Source of the DNA: Pedobacter sp. UBA5917
GTDB taxonomy: Bacteria > Bacteroidota > Bacteroidia > Sphingobacteriales > Sphingobacteriaceae
Assembly: GCF_002432345.1 (NCBI RefSeq)
Contig: NZ_DJDT01000023.1
Coordinates: 1 to 9,428, forward strand
Direction of reading: 5' to 3'
DNA length: 9,428 nt
Shown: positions 1-6,345 of the stretch, piece after piece
Layout: every line of letters begins with the position of its first letter
Numbering within the stretch: position 1 is the first letter of the stretch
Translations under genes and position numbers: made by a program
Notes under the pieces: generated by a model
What the model saw: the letters and a program-made list of their open reading frames with translations, nothing else
Told to the model about the DNA's origin: nothing
Databases searched by the model: none

Positions 1-1196
1 TATCCTCGCACGAAGTTGGCCATACACTTGGGCTATTGCATAATTTTGGATCAAGCTCAACCGTTCCGGTAGCTAAATTAAGGGATAAAGCCTGGGTAGA
101 GGCTCATGGGCACACACCATCTATAATGGATTATGCGAGGTTTAATTATGTGGCGCAGCCCGAAGACCATATTTCGGAAAAAGGGATTTTCCCACGCATT
201 GGCGATTACGATAAATGGGCCATCGAATTCGGTTACCGTTGGAGGCCCGAATTTAAAACTGCAGATGAAGAAACACCTTATCTGAATAAACTCATCATCG
301 ATAGTTTAAAAACCAATAAACGTTTGTTTTTCGGATCAGAGAACCTGTTTACAGATCCACGTTCGCAGAGCGAAGATATGGGCGATAATGCCATGCTGGC
401 GGGTACTTACGGCATTAAAAACCTAAAACGCGTGGTGCCAAATATTATGGCCTGGACGCGTGAGCCAAACGAAGGTTACGATAAAACAGGCGAAATTTAT
501 AAGGAAGTAATTAAACAATATACCCAATACCTTGGTCATGTGATCCGTAATTTTGCGGGTACCTATACTACTTTTAAAAGTGTAGAACAGCCTGGTGGAT
601 TGTTATCTCCTGTTTCTTATGCCACCCAAAAACAGGCCATGAAGTTTATGAACGACGAATTTTTTGTAACGCCAAAATGGTTGATCAACAAACAGATTGC
701 CGATGTAACCGGTGCCAATGCTGTTAATACCATCAGTTATTTACAATACGTGGTTTTAATGCGGATGATGGGTTCTGATATCATCGTGAAAATGATCAAC
801 AGAGAGGCTACCGATCCGGTTAAAAATTATACCGCCATGGAATACCTTAACGACCTGAAAAAAGGAATATGGAGCGAAATTTACAGCCACAAACCAATTG
901 ATATTTACCGCCGTAACCTGCAACAGACCTATATGAGCAATGCCATCAAAATGTTTGTATCAACCAACGAAATCGTAATGACGGGACAGTTGGGCGGAAT
1001 TAACGTTTATATGAACCCTGATGTAACCAAATCAGACGGTGGAAGCATCATGCGTGCTCATTTGATTGAATTAAGGGGCGATATCAAAAAAGCAATCCCT
1101 TTTGCCACAGGTTTAACCAAAATGCATTTGGAAGAAATGGTGCGTAAGATAAATGTGGGTTTAATCCCTAAAACACTTAATACACCTACGCCGTAA
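1..1196 (+). CDS. Zinc-dependent metalloprotease of the met-zincin (DUF4953/DUF5117-like) family, 5'-truncated by the window edge
   Basis: An open frame enters from the left edge (codons in phase from base 3) and ends at TAA 1194-1196, giving 397 visible residues. Its first residues read SSHEVGHTLGLLHNFG: the metzincin zinc site HExxHxxGxxH, with His codons at 9, 21 and 39 and the catalytic Glu at 12. A Met-turn, SIMDY, follows at 120-134, the expected second metzincin signature. The rest, with segments such as FGYRWRPEF and a helical C-terminal part, matches my memory of the large secreted Bacteroidota metalloproteases (Pfam Met-zincin, formerly DUF4953, usually preceded by DUF5117/DUF5118), which run to about 800 residues. 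About half, including the signal peptide and N-terminal domains, would therefore lie outside the window. A TTG at 36 could be read as a start but lies inside the zinc motif, so it is not one. Substrate unknown; the likely role is proteolysis in the periplasm or at the surface. Confidence 0.9.
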   Translation, partial: SSHEVGHTLGLLHNFGSSSTVPVAKLRDKAWVEAHGHTPSIMDYARFNYVAQPEDHISEKGIFPRIGDYDKWAIEFGYRWRPEFKTADEETPYLNKLIIDSLKTNKRLFFGSENLFTDPRSQSEDMGDNAMLAGTYGIKNLKRVVPNIMAWTREPNEGYDKTGEIYKEVIKQYTQYLGHVIRNFAGTYTTFKSVEQPGGLLSPVSYATQKQAMKFMNDEFFVTPKWLINKQIADVTGANAVNTISYLQYVVLMRMMGSDIIVKMINREATDPVKNYTAMEYLNDLKKGIWSEIYSHKPIDIYRRNLQQTYMSNAIKMFVSTNEIVMTGQLGGINVYMNPDVTKSDGGSIMRAHLIELRGDIKKAIPFATGLTKMHLEEMVRKINVGLIPKTLNTPTP

Positions 1197-1206
1197 GATT
1201 CAAAAA

Positions 1207-1288
1207 GACGTCATCTCGAGCGGAGTGCAACGTAGTCGAGAGATCTATCTTGGTAGATCTCTCCGTTCCAGTCGAGACGACGTTTTTT
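1207..1288. repeat. Imperfect palindromic intergenic repeat, copy 1, terminator-like on the + strand
   Basis: Outer arms 1208-1220 (ACGTCATCTCGAG) and 1271-1283 pair at 11 of 13 positions. An inner perfect stem AGAGATCTA / TAGATCTCT (1239-1247 / 1254-1262) has a 6-nt loop. The right arm runs into T1283-T1288, so in the + direction it resembles an intrinsic terminator 11 nt after the protease stop. The left flank is A-rich (1202-1206), so transcripts from the other side also meet a stem followed by U's. The same family recurs at 1327-1420 and near the right end of the window. Confidence 0.75.
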
Positions 1289-1290
1289 AA

Positions 1291-1326
1291 TGGAGTTGTC
1301 CTGAGCCTGTCGAAGGATCTTTCTGC
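1291..1326. repeat. Short interspersed repeat module containing 'CCTGAGC..GTCGAAGGATC'
   Basis: This spacer between the two palindromes carries a different module: GTCCTGAGC followed by TGTCGAAGGATCT (1298-1320). A close relative, CATCCTGAGC followed by TAGTCGAAGGATCT, occurs at 9117-9141, again embedded in the palindromic repeat family. Sequences of this type are scattered through intergenic DNA of many Bacteroidota; the mechanism of spread is not visible here. Confidence 0.6.
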
Positions 1327-1420
1327 AAATTCGTCATCTCGAGCGGAGTGTAACGTAGTCTAGAGATCTATTCTGGTAGATCTCTCCGCTCCGCGATGCT
1401 GCGGTCGAGATGACGAATTT
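1327..1420. repeat. Palindromic intergenic repeat, copy 2, with perfect 16-bp terminal arms
   Basis: The terminal arms AAATTCGTCATCTCGA (1327-1342) and its exact reverse complement (1405-1420) form a 16-bp perfect inverted repeat. The inner stem AGAGATCTA / TAGATCTCT (1362-1370 / 1377-1385) is identical to copy 1, with loop TTCTGG against TCTTGG. The element ends 6 nt before the stop codon of the minus-strand TonB receptor gene, so it is the first structure met by transcription leaving that gene and probably serves as its terminator. An almost T-only stretch (1418-1427) also follows it on the + strand. Confidence 0.8.
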
Positions 1421-1426
1421 TATTTT

Positions 1427-4123
1427 TTACAACCGCTTCAACGCATCCTCATTACCCAGTTTGGCATCCGATTTCTGGATTTTCGATTTGCCGAACTTAT
1501 AGGTGAAACCAACAAAAACACGTTTGCTATCGGTACTCACCCTTTCGGCCGAATTAAAAGTACCATAACTGCGTTCAACAAGATAATCGTTCCGCTTAAA
1601 AACTAGTTCATTTCCGCCCAAACGGAGCTGCCCTTTGCCTTCCCAAAGGTTAAGCAAAAACGAAGCATCGATATTTTTATAACCACTGTTTTTCGATAAA
1701 TCCTGCACATAATTGGTCCAGTAATAAGCATCTATCTGCAGTTTCAGGTTCTTCGAAATTTTAAAAACCTGCGAACTTTTAAAATCAGAGTGAAAGGCAG
1801 CCAGTTTATAATGGGTACCCAAAACCGGTCCTTCGGCCATGTTATAACCAATTGGTGTACCGCTGTTAAGGGTTTCCCACCAATCGTTAATTTTGATCGG
1901 ATAAAACAGGTAAAGCGAAACATCCGATGCCCGGTCGAGATTCTGGCGTGTAAAATAGGTAACCTTGGTTGCAAGATCCTGCAGATAAGGGAACAATCCA
2001 ATGGTACCCTTTGTATGGGTATAACTTAACGAAAGATTAAGCTTGTGGATATTGGCACTTAAGGTATAGGTATCATCAAACTGTGGCGTAAGCGAAGGAT
2101 TGCCCTGCTCAATGGTATACCGATTAAGCAATACCGTATAAGGTACCAGTTCGTAATAAGGCGCACGGTTAATGGTGGGTTTATAAGAAATGGAAATGTT
2201 ATTATCCTGGTTAAAATTATGCTGATAAAGAAAAGTAGGGAATAAATTGGTGTAATTTTGTTTAAGGTTTCCGGCAAAATTGGCCTGTGTATTTTCGACC
2301 CTTAAACCAAGCTGTACTTTATCTTTTTTCCAGTCTTTGCTTAATATTCCATATACCGAAGCAATTGATTCTTTCAGGTTACTTTCATTAGAAAATACCG
2401 GATTAGATGTAAATGCTCCGTTGCGGTTATCCTGATAATTTACGCTTGTGTTAGAATTGGTATACTGAAATTTAACACCGGTTTCGAGCTTCCATTGTTT
2501 TTTAAACTCGTGTGTGTAATCAGCCTGACCAATATAAACATCAATAGCAGCCTTATTTCTGTTCTGATAATGGGTAGGAATTCTGATGATATTGCCCGAT
2601 CCATCATAAAGTACCGAAGGGAAATCCTGGAAAAGGTTACGTTTCCAGGGGGTAAAAGTAGCCAGTACCACGAGGTCGTTTTTGCCCGAATCGGCTAAAA
2701 GATGGTAATTAAAGTTATAGGTGTAAGAACTGGCGCGTTGGTTAAAGGTAGCATCAGTATACGATACCGAATCGGTACGGATGTTTTTTCGGCCAAAGTC
2801 ATTCGTTGTTGCCCATGGTCCTTTAAAATAGAAAATACCTCCGTTTGCAAAAAGACCGATGCTTTGGTTTTTATCCAGTTGCAGCTCGGCACTGGCCTGA
2901 AAATTATAGAGGTTGTTATGCGATATCCTCGACCAGTTGTTGGTTAAATAATATAACGGATCGGCAGGGTCCTGAAACCTTTCCGAATTTATACTGAAAA
3001 TGTTGGTTCCTTTCGTAACACCACCGCTCGCATAAAGGGTTAGGTTTTTGTGTTTATAGGTGGTCGAAGTATTTAAATTGCCGGTAGCATATTTTCCGGT
3101 TGATCCATCGGCGCGTACATCGCCCGTAAAACCTTCAATCTGGCTTTTTTTGGTAATAATGTTGATCACCGCGCCAAAAGCAGCGTCATATTTTGCCGAA
3201 GGTTGTGTAATCAGTTCAATTTTAAGGATATTTCCTGCCGGCATGGTTTGCAGGATATTTTCCAGTGCTGCATCAGGTACAGGTTTGCCATCAATCAGAA
3301 TCATGGTCCGTTTTCCCTGTAAACTCACGGTATTATCGGCCGAGATTCGTACAAAAGGTGCCGATTTTAATACCTGGAGCGAATTGCCCACCGCCATCGC
3401 ACTATTATCTACATTAAAAACCAATCTATCACTTTTGGCTTCTACCAATGGCCTGCTGGCCGTAATTTTAACTTCCTTTAAATTTTCGCCTGATGATTGC
3501 ATCGCGATAGGGGCAATGCTTACTGCGGCATTACCGCCAACCGTAAAAGGTTTTGTGGTATAAGGACTATAGCCAATGGGTGAAATCCTGATTTTATAAG
3601 TACCCGGCTTAACCGATAGAAAGGTGAATTTACCATCAAGATCGGTTAACGAGTTGATTACGAAAGAGGAGTCCGCCGCCACCAACAAGGTTACCGTGGT
3701 ATATTCCAATGGTTTGGCATGTTCATCCAGCAACCGGCCGCTTACCTGATCTTTTGCAACAGAATCGGCAATGCTGGGGTTGATGTTCTGCTTTACCGGT
3801 GCTGCTGTTTTAGAAACCGTGGGGAAAATAGAATAGTTTTTATCATCTACCTTGTACCACGATAAATTAAGTGGTAAAATAAGGGCATCTAAAATCTGTT
3901 TTAAAGGTTTACCCGCATAAGTATTTGCCTGATAAGCCACCTGTTTTTGCTTAAGCTGACTTTCTTCGTATAAAAAATTGACTTTAAACTGTGTACTCAA
4001 TTTACTGAGCACCTGCGTTAGGGGCTGCGCTTCTTCTTGTTTTACCTGTTGGGCAAATGTAAATTGGTTGAAAAATAAGATGCATATTAAAGCAATAAGG
4101 CTAACTTTTAAGTTCTTTTTCAT
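1427..4123 (-). CDS. TonB-dependent outer-membrane receptor with STN signalling domain (outer membrane beta-barrel family, FecA-like transducer)
   Basis: The 898-residue protein starts at ATG 4123-4121. An upstream in-frame start at 4150 would be TTG and would add residues before the signal peptide, so I rejected it. Residues 1-24 (MKKNLK, a hydrophobic core, then FTFA-Q) form a signal peptide. Residues ~35-100 look like an STN domain (LTQVLSKLSTQFKVNFLYEE...), which in FecA-type transducers contacts the FecR anti-sigma factor in the periplasm. Residues ~127-205 form a carboxypeptidase-regulatory-like beta-sandwich (SGRLLDEHAKPLEYTTVTL, GKFTF, PGTYKIRIS). LKEVKITAS at ~215-223 resembles a TonB box or plug start, and the plug runs to ~325 (ILIDGKPVP, GAVINIITKK). 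The remainder is a ~22-strand type barrel ending near VGFTYKFGK, followed by a charged tail of ~20 residues. It looks like the outer-membrane beta-barrel family 3 rather than SusC, and no SusD gene follows. It lies 10 nt after the FecR gene, in one operon. The ligand cannot be told from sequence. Confidence 0.9.
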   Translation of the reverse strand: MKKNLKVSLIALICILFFNQFTFAQQVKQEEAQPLTQVLSKLSTQFKVNFLYEESQLKQKQVAYQANTYAGKPLKQILDALILPLNLSWYKVDDKNYSIFPTVSKTAAPVKQNINPSIADSVAKDQVSGRLLDEHAKPLEYTTVTLLVAADSSFVINSLTDLDGKFTFLSVKPGTYKIRISPIGYSPYTTKPFTVGGNAAVSIAPIAMQSSGENLKEVKITASRPLVEAKSDRLVFNVDNSAMAVGNSLQVLKSAPFVRISADNTVSLQGKRTMILIDGKPVPDAALENILQTMPAGNILKIELITQPSAKYDAAFGAVINIITKKSQIEGFTGDVRADGSTGKYATGNLNTSTTYKHKNLTLYASGGVTKGTNIFSINSERFQDPADPLYYLTNNWSRISHNNLYNFQASAELQLDKNQSIGLFANGGIFYFKGPWATTNDFGRKNIRTDSVSYTDATFNQRASSYTYNFNYHLLADSGKNDLVVLATFTPWKRNLFQDFPSVLYDGSGNIIRIPTHYQNRNKAAIDVYIGQADYTHEFKKQWKLETGVKFQYTNSNTSVNYQDNRNGAFTSNPVFSNESNLKESIASVYGILSKDWKKDKVQLGLRVENTQANFAGNLKQNYTNLFPTFLYQHNFNQDNNISISYKPTINRAPYYELVPYTVLLNRYTIEQGNPSLTPQFDDTYTLSANIHKLNLSLSYTHTKGTIGLFPYLQDLATKVTYFTRQNLDRASDVSLYLFYPIKINDWWETLNSGTPIGYNMAEGPVLGTHYKLAAFHSDFKSSQVFKISKNLKLQIDAYYWTNYVQDLSKNSGYKNIDASFLLNLWEGKGQLRLGGNELVFKRNDYLVERSYGTFNSAERVSTDSKRVFVGFTYKFGKSKIQKSDAKLGNEDALKRL

Positions 4124-4133
4124 GATCGTAGCC

Positions 4134-5159
4134 TTATTTAGATGTAACAATAAGTTCGTGTGTAGCCTCTTTCGGGCTAATGTTGATGTTCAGCGTAACA
4201 CCAATGGCTTTAAACAGTACATCCCGATCCTTCGCACTTAAAGCACCCGATAACCTTTTCTCCAAAATCTTCGGATCATCAACCACCACTTTATAACCAT
4301 AAATATCTTCGAAATAATCGAATATTTTAGCCAGCGGAACATTGCGGAAATACAATTTTCCATCTTTCCATGAGGCATATTCGGCAACATTGATCGGTTT
4401 TTTAACCAGTTTGCCGTTTGCATATTCGGCGATATCGCCAGGGACCAAAATCAATGGTTTTGCTTCGCCGGTTTTTAAATCCAGACTGATTTTACCTTCT
4501 AAAAGGGCTACTTCGGTACGGCCTCTACGGTCGTTTACGTTAAAGGAAGTTCCTAAAACTTCTACATTAACTGCCCCTGTATGCACAATAAAGCGTTCGT
4601 GGTTTTTTATTGCACCTGTTTTATGCAGGTGGTTTACTTTTAAAAAGGCTTCACCCGAGATCCAAACCTCACGGATTTCGTTCTTATCCCAGTTTTTATC
4701 ATATTTAATATGCGAATTGGCATTGAGGGTTACAATTGATCCATCTGGTAAAGTAATATTTTTCAATTGGCCATAAGGTGTTTCGATATTGACTTTCTGG
4801 TTAACCGAATATAAAATGCCGATACAGAACAGGATACCCACCACAACGGCTGCGGCGGCATAACGGTACCACATTGGCAAGGTTTTGCCTGTTTTTTTGA
4901 TCGAAACGGTTTTGGCGGCAATGTTTTGCCAAAGTTGTTGTTTTTCCGTTGTATCGAGTACGTCGGTTTCGAACCGTATCGATAATACGATTTCCCTTGC
5001 ACTTGCAATCAATGGGCTTAGGGTGGGGTAAGTATGCTGTACATGCTGCCAGAATAGGTCTGCTGTTTCATCCGGCTGAAGTACCCAAAGGATAAAGGCT
5101 TCATCGTTGATCAGATCTGCTAAAGTATAAGCTTTGTAATCGCTTAGCTGTTTCTTCAT
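4134..5159 (-). CDS. FecR-family anti-sigma factor (FecR domain plus DUF4974-like C-terminal domain)
   Basis: 341 residues, ATG at 5159-5157 behind a purine-rich AAAGAAAG that may help translation. An N-terminal cytoplasmic part (1-96) would bind the sigma factor. A single membrane segment lies at ~98-118 (RYAAAAVVVGILFCIGILY). The periplasmic FecR domain covers ~124-226, with the family's recognisable pieces TPYGQLKNITLPDGS, VWISGEAFLKV, VEVLGTSFNVN and ALLEGKISL. Residues ~265-337 (LYFRNVPLAKIFDYFEDIYG, then KRLSGALSAKD) look like the DUF4974 domain usual in Bacteroidota FecR proteins, which resembles the STN fold. In this family the protein holds the ECF sigma factor at the membrane until the receptor's STN domain signals ligand binding. 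It sits between the sigma and receptor genes, as expected. Length is normal and nothing is broken. Confidence 0.93.
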   Translation of the reverse strand: MKKQLSDYKAYTLADLINDEAFILWVLQPDETADLFWQHVQHTYPTLSPLIASAREIVLSIRFETDVLDTTEKQQLWQNIAAKTVSIKKTGKTLPMWYRYAAAAVVVGILFCIGILYSVNQKVNIETPYGQLKNITLPDGSIVTLNANSHIKYDKNWDKNEIREVWISGEAFLKVNHLHKTGAIKNHERFIVHTGAVNVEVLGTSFNVNDRRGRTEVALLEGKISLDLKTGEAKPLILVPGDIAEYANGKLVKKPINVAEYASWKDGKLYFRNVPLAKIFDYFEDIYGYKVVVDDPKILEKRLSGALSAKDRDVLFKAIGVTLNINISPKEATHELIVTSK

Positions 5160-5251
5160 TGTTCTTTCTTTTGATCCTATTAGCAGCAGCAGCCGTTTTT
5201 TACCCCATCGAAATGAATAAAAATTTAATATTTATTATATCTTACTGATTA

Positions 5252-5866
5252 TCAGTTTAATAATTTTAAATGGAGCATGAGGTAAAGCAATAATAAATCA
5301 TCTTTTGAAAGGTTATTGCGCAGATAATCTAACGAGCGGGCCATGATTTTATATCCTGCTTTTACCGTTATGCCCATCACTTCGGCAATTTCCTCGTAAC
5401 TCAGTTGCTCATAAAATTTAAGGAAAATAGCTTCCCTTTGCCTTGCCGTAAGTTTAGCCATGGCATTTTGAAGTTGTTCGCTCACCTGCAATTGTTTTTC
5501 GCTATCAATGAGGCTTTCCTCTACATTTAAAACCACCTGGAATTGGTAGTTTTCTGTTTCCTCGTAAGTTTCGTTTTTGCTTAACTGAAAAGCTTTTTTG
5601 AAAATGGCATGCCTGAAAGATTTATAAAGGTAATTTTTTACATGTTCAGGATTTCCGACCGAATTTCTTCTCGTCCACAGCCCCACAAAAAGATCCTGGA
5701 TACACTCTTTAATCAGGTCTTTATCTTTGCTAAACTTCGATCCATAATTATACAAACCTGCCGAATAGGTGTTGTAAAGAGATTCGAAAGCGGACGCATT
5801 GCCGTTTTTAAAACTGTTCCAATGCTGGGTTTCGTTATTCGCGTTATGATTTTGGTGGAGCTGCAC
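5252..5866 (-). CDS. ECF RNA polymerase sigma factor, FecI-like (sigma-70 family, Bacteroidota type)
   Basis: 204 residues. Region 2 spans ~26-92 (AFESLYNTYSAGLYNYG, then KECIQDLFVGLW) and would bind the -10 element and core polymerase. Region 4 spans ~130-185 (AKLTARQREAIFLKFYEQLSYEEIAEVM split around a helix-turn-helix at ~155-180) and would bind the -35 element. The start is GTG at 5866-5864: an in-frame TGA lies four codons upstream (5878-5876), and no ATG, and no methionine at all, occurs before residue 136, so GTG is the only sensible start. The last 16 residues are unusually hydrophobic (DDLLLLYLMLHLKLLN). It is the first gene of the sigma/FecR/receptor operon and lies 92 nt before FecR. 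By family knowledge it should drive its own downstream receptor gene when released by FecR. Confidence 0.92.
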   Translation of the reverse strand: MQLHQNHNANNETQHWNSFKNGNASAFESLYNTYSAGLYNYGSKFSKDKDLIKECIQDLFVGLWTRRNSVGNPEHVKNYLYKSFRHAIFKKAFQLSKNETYEETENYQFQVVLNVEESLIDSEKQLQVSEQLQNAMAKLTARQREAIFLKFYEQLSYEEIAEVMGITVKAGYKIMARSLDYLRNNLSKDDLLLLYLMLHLKLLN

Positions 5867-5939
5867 AAATATTGATCAGAATAGGGTTAAGATGTAGGAC
5901 TTCGACAATTAAATTTCCATGGTATCAATTGCTGATAGC

Positions 5940-5947
5940 CAAACATA
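5940..5947 (-). promoter_or_regulatory. Candidate Bacteroidota -7 box upstream of the sigma/FecR/receptor operon
   Basis: On the minus strand 5947-5940 reads TATGTTTG, an exact match to the TAnnTTTG -7 consensus of the primary Bacteroidota sigma factor. It would give a leader of about 65-70 nt before the GTG start. The -33 element is weak: the nearest TTG (5966-5964) is only 16 nt upstream, against the usual 19-21. The call therefore rests mainly on the -7 box and its position. Confidence 0.4.
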
Positions 5948-5985
5948 AGTAAATTCTTTTAAACAAGATCCTTCGATTCATTACT

Positions 5986-6020
5986 GGTCTTAGCGTCTCG
6001 CTAAGACCTTGATTTTTTTT
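5986..6020 (+). terminator. Perfect hairpin followed by a T-run: terminator-like, no obvious upstream gene
   Basis: GGTCTTAGCG (5986-5995) and CGCTAAGACC (5999-6008) form a perfect 10-bp stem with a TCT loop, followed by TTGA and eight T's (6013-6020). This is intrinsic-terminator architecture on the + strand, yet no + strand gene lies between it and the divergent sigma gene. It may be part of an interspersed repeat rather than a working terminator, since it abuts the inverted repeat at 6017-6108. Confidence 0.5.
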
Positions 6021-6108
6021 GCCACGGATTCACAGAAAAACACGGATTTATAGGAATGAAAACAAAATGTATGGCTATTCTGTGCAAATCCGTGTCTCCG
6101 TGGCAAAA
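6017..6108. repeat. Long imperfect inverted repeat ('GCCACGGATTCACAG...CCGTGGC' type)
   Basis: The outer arms TTTTGCCACGGA (6017-6028) and TCCGTGGCAAAA (6097-6108) are a perfect 12-bp pair. Inner arms ACACGGATT (6040-6048) and AATCCGTGT (6087-6095) pair perfectly too, leaving a central region of ~38 nt. Between outer and inner arms the left side has extra bases (CACAGAAAA), so the palindrome has decayed or carries an insertion. Sequences with this wording recur between genes in many Bacteroidota. CTCTGTGTCATCTGCGGG at 6146-6163 looks like a fragment of the same type of repeat. Confidence 0.7.
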
Positions 6109-6256
6109 TAGGTTTAGAAAATATCTACTTCGTTTGGATCAGCGCTCTCTGTGTCATCTGCGGGCATAAACGAAATAATTAAAATAATAGAAATGCCCAT
6201 TAGATCAATATCCGGTGTTTTCTAAAGCATCAACCACGTAAATAAAACAATACACT

Positions 6257-6289
6257 TTTGCTCCACCTCAATATTTTTCCCTATCTTTT
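6257..6289 (+). promoter_or_regulatory. Candidate promoter for the GH32/isomerase operon
   Basis: TTTG at 6257-6260 is followed after 21 nt by TATCTTTT (6282-6289). That fits the Bacteroidota consensus TTTG-N19-21-TAnnTTTG except for the last base (T in place of G). Transcription would start near 6295 and leave a leader of ~50 nt before the ATG at 6346. Only GGA (6342-6344 region) resembles a ribosome-binding site, which is normal for this group. Confidence 0.4.
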
Positions 6290-6345
6290 CCTCCACTAAC
6301 CAATATCCTTCTTTAATTGATAAAACGATTTACCATTCCCGGAAC

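Larger units (their letters stand above)
5867..6345. other. Divergent intergenic region between the sigma factor and GH32 genes (479 bp)
   Basis: I see no credible gene here. From left to right it holds the leader and candidate promoter of the sigma operon (5867-5970), a terminator-like hairpin (5986-6020), an inverted repeat (6017-6108), a repeat fragment (6146-6163), and an AT-rich stretch with the candidate GH32 promoter (6257-6345). Short ATG frames such as the one at 6070 have no coding character or family resemblance. Confidence 0.7.

Noticed and set aside
36..1196. Protease start at TTG 36
   Set aside because: The frame is open to the left edge and the TTG encodes Leu within HEVGHTLGLLH, so the gene is truncated by the window rather than starting here.
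3060..3563. 167-residue open frame on the + strand inside the TonB receptor gene
   Set aside because: It lies antisense to the carboxypeptidase-regulatory and plug region, whose protein sequence is clearly conserved in type. The + strand product has no recognisable domain and reflects codon bias of the real gene.
1427..4123. SusC of a fructan utilisation locus
   Set aside because: No SusD gene is adjacent. The barrel resembles the outer-membrane beta-barrel family with an STN domain, and the gene is transcribed away from GH32.
4124..4150. Receptor start at TTG 4150 overlapping the FecR gene
   Set aside because: It would place nine extra residues before a well-formed signal peptide. ATG 4123 lies 10 nt after the FecR stop and starts MKKNLK directly ahead of the hydrophobic core.
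4342..4776. 144-residue open frame on the + strand inside the FecR gene
   Set aside because: It is antisense to the FecR domain, with no family resemblance, start signal or neighbours to support it.
5867..6345. Small protein or tRNA gene in the divergent intergenic region
   Set aside because: Only short frames without coding character occur, and I found no cloverleaf-like arrangement; the secondary structure is accounted for by the hairpin and the inverted repeat.
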